From an uncultured Acetatifactor sp. (lineage in GTDB: Bacteria; Bacillota; Clostridia; Lachnospirales; Lachnospiraceae): DNA of 14,205 bases. The stretch's first letter is position 1; every line of letters starts with the position of its first letter. The notes below the pieces were generated by a model. That model was not told the origin of the DNA. It did not search any database and saw only the letters and a program-made list of their open reading frames with translations. Of this stretch, positions 12,916 to 14,205 are shown piece by piece. The position numbers and the translations under genes were made by a program. The DNA is taken from the NCBI GenBank assembly GCA_910577665.1, contig CAJTOJ010000053.1:1-14205 (forward strand), given 5' to 3'.

Positions 12916-13761
12916 ATGGACAAAACAGGGAAATACTGCTATGCCATTGTACTGGCAGCAGGCAGCGGCAGCAGGATGCACAGCACTACTGCCAAACAGT
13001 TTATGACATTGGGAAACAGGCCCCTGCTCTATTACAGCTTACAGGCCATGGAGCAGTCGGCAGTCATTGATGCGTGTATCCTGGTCACGGGGAAGGCGGA
13101 TCTGGATTACGTCCGACAGGAGATTGTGGCAGGATATGGTTTCCGGAAGGTTACGGCTGTTGTGGAAGGGGGCAGGGAACGTCACCAGTCAGTCTGGAAT
13201 GCCCTACAGGTGATCGCAGGGAAGGGTGAAGACCGTGGCCCGGGCAGCAATGAGAAGACCAGGAACATGGCAGAACCAGGAAGTATGGTCAAGAAGAGGG
13301 CAGGAAACAGCAGGAAGAGTGACAGGGAAGAATATGTCTTCATCCAGGATAGTGCCAGGCCTTTCCTCACAGAGAAGATCCTACAGGATACGTTTGCAGA
13401 TGTGTGCCAGTACCGGGCCTGTGTAGCGGCTGTGCCTGTCAAGGACACGGTAAAGCTGGCGGACGGGGAAGGATTTGCCAGTGAGACCCCTGACAGAAGT
13501 CTTGTCTGGAGTGTGCAGACACCCCAGGTCTTTGAGCGGGACTTGATTGTGGGAGCCTATGGCAGGTTACAGCAGGAGATGCCCGGACTTGCGGCCAGGG
13601 GAATGACAGTGACGGACGACGCCGGTGTGGTTGAATTATTTGGGGGCTGCAAGGTCAGACTGACCCCTGCTTCCTATGAAAATATCAAGATCACGACCCC
13701 AGAGGACATCCAGGTGGCAGAGGCTTTTTTAAAGAACCAGATTCTTTTACAAAAAAAATAA
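12916..13761 (+). CDS. ispD: 2-C-methyl-D-erythritol 4-phosphate cytidylyltransferase IspD, with insertion
   Basis: IspD joins methylerythritol phosphate to CTP, the third step of the non-mevalonate isoprenoid pathway. The CTP-binding N-terminal motif is IVLAAGSGSRM (11-21) with KQF at 27-29. Other motifs are GGRERHQSVWNAL (85-97), QDSARPF (144-150), VPVKDTVK (173-180), QTPQVF (201-206), TDDAGVVE (233-240) and ENIKIT (255-260). Usual IspD proteins have about 225-240 residues; this one has 281. The excess is mainly a hydrophilic stretch rich in Lys, Arg, Glu and Gly at about 101-139, between the GGRER motif and the DSARP strand, where most family members have a short loop. The frame is unbroken and all catalytic blocks remain, so it should still be active. 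The ribosome site is poor (AAAGG about 14 bases upstream), which leaves the start slightly uncertain. Confidence 0.93.
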   Translation: MDKTGKYCYAIVLAAGSGSRMHSTTAKQFMTLGNRPLLYYSLQAMEQSAVIDACILVTGKADLDYVRQEIVAGYGFRKVTAVVEGGRERHQSVWNALQVIAGKGEDRGPGSNEKTRNMAEPGSMVKKRAGNSRKSDREEYVFIQDSARPFLTEKILQDTFADVCQYRACVAAVPVKDTVKLADGEGFASETPDRSLVWSVQTPQVFERDLIVGAYGRLQQEMPGLAARGMTVTDDAGVVELFGGCKVRLTPASYENIKITTPEDIQVAEAFLKNQILLQKK

Positions 13762-13769
13762 AAAAGTTG

Positions 13770-13798
13770 TTGACAGCGTAATCCCTTTTTGGTAAAAT
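13770..13798 (+). promoter_or_regulatory. Strong promoter of the serine tRNA operon
   Basis: A perfect TTGACA (13770-13775), 17 bases and TAAAAT (13793-13798). It starts 9 bases after the ispD stop codon and lies about 30 bases before the first tRNA, as is usual for stable RNA genes. A small hairpin CCGTT-GGGA-AACGG (13807-13820) lies in the 5' leader. Confidence 0.88.
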
Positions 13799-13827
13799 GA
13801 TCCTTGCCGTTGGGAAACGGAGCACTT

Positions 13828-13913
13828 GGAGAGATATCGAAGTGGTCATAACGAGGCGGTCTTGAAAACCGTTTGTCCGCAAGGGCGCGTGGGTTCGAAT
13901 CCCACTCTCTCCG
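13828..13913 (+). tRNA. tRNA-Ser (anticodon TGA)
   Basis: An 86-base class II tRNA. Acceptor arms GGAGAGA (13828-13834) and TCTCTCC (13906-13912) pair fully, with G as discriminator. The anticodon stem GCGGT/ACCGT holds the loop CTTGAAA with anticodon TGA at 13863-13865, reading UCA. A long variable arm (about TTGTCCGCAAGGGCGC) is typical of serine tRNAs. The T arm is GTGGG-TTCGAAT-CCCAC. CCA is not encoded. Confidence 0.97.
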
Positions 13914-13971
13914 TCTGGGGACAATGGATGCAGCCCCTCATTTGAATATTGGATATAGATTCTACTTGCTT

Positions 13972-14060
13972 GGAGAAGTACCCAAGAGGTCGAAGGGACA
14001 CCCCTGGAAAGGGTGCAGGTCGTTAATAGCGGCGCGAGGGTTCAAATCCCTCCTTCTCCG
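13972..14060 (+). tRNA. tRNA-Ser (anticodon GGA)
   Basis: An 89-base class II tRNA. Acceptor arms GGAGAAG (13972-13978) and CTTCTCC (14053-14059) pair fully, with discriminator G. The anticodon stem CACCC/GGGTG holds CTGGAAA with anticodon GGA at 14006-14008, reading UCC and UCU. It has a long variable arm, and the T arm is GAGGG-TTCAAAT-CCCTC. CCA is not encoded. A 58-base spacer separates it from the first serine tRNA; the two are probably one transcript. Confidence 0.97.
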
Positions 14061-14205
14061 TTGGGAAATGGATGCCGGATATATTTCTGGGATGTGTTTC
14101 CGAGTTGAACCTTGACAACTGAACAGTAATGCAACCTTGAAAATTCCAGAAGAATTATTCAGAGAACAAGAAGGATCCGGGAGGATCCGGAAACGAACCT
14201 AAACA
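14061..14205 (+). other. Spacer after the tRNAs, resembling rRNA/tRNA operon spacer
   Basis: No gene is visible to the window end. CTTGACAACTGAACAGTAATG (from 14111) followed by CCTTGAAAA resembles the CTTGAAAACTGAA-type sequences found in rRNA operon spacers of Firmicutes; TTGACA at 14112-14117 has no -10 box at the right distance. GGATCCGG is repeated at 14173-14180 and 14183-14190. An rRNA or further tRNA genes may follow outside the window. Confidence 0.35.

Noticed and set aside
13873..14115. Open frame covering both tRNA genes
   Set aside because: The sequence is fully explained by two tRNA-Ser genes with complete cloverleaf pairing.
1..14205. CRISPR array, transposase, integrase, toxin-antitoxin or phage genes
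   Set aside because: No regularly spaced repeats and no protein with such motifs were seen on either strand.

Overview
The window looks like core chromosome of a Gram-positive Clostridia bacterium, most likely Lachnospiraceae. The signs are moderate G+C, strong AGGAGG-type ribosome binding sites, many TTGACA-17-TATAAT promoters, an FMN riboswitch in front of an ECF riboflavin transporter, and the order ycxB-like, tsaE, tsaB, rimI ... rnz ... tsaD, ispD. The family assignment is inference; no rRNA lies in the window to settle it.

Layout. Positions 1-190 are non-coding and hairpin-rich, with the terminator of an upstream + strand gene. An unrecognised membrane-anchored exported protein (191-916, - strand) diverges from a shortened flagellin-like gene (1191-1955). 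Next come a strong promoter, an FMN riboswitch (2014-2163), a distant terminator in the leader (2306-2339) and ribU (2478-3212), which ends at a strong terminator. An intergenic stretch of about 280 bases holds a segment bracketed by 12-base direct repeats. A second strong promoter, overlapped by a perfect 13-base palindrome and followed by a tandem 7-mer, drives a three-gene MacB/YknXYZ-type exporter: ATPase 3603-4283, adaptor 4454-5929 and permease 6126-7340. Unusually wide gaps separate its genes.

From 7348 a promoter and a structured leader of about 208 bases precede a ycxB-like gene and tsaE-tsaB-rimI, closely spaced or overlapping. After 150 bases come a six-cysteine small protein, RNase Z, a small membrane-anchored protein and tsaD. 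TsaB, TsaE and TsaD are three of the four bacterial proteins that make t6A on tRNA, and RNase Z matures tRNA 3' ends, so much of this run serves tRNA maturation. ispD (isoprenoid synthesis) follows and carries an extra charged segment of about 39 residues. The window ends with a strong promoter, two serine tRNA genes (anticodons TGA and GGA) and a spacer resembling tRNA/rRNA operon spacers.

I see no mobile-element gene, CRISPR array or convincing new defence system. The points most worth following are the flagellin-like protein without its N-terminal segment, the operator candidates at the exporter promoter, the leader RNA before the tsa genes, the IspD insertion and the repeat-bracketed segment at 3322-3448.
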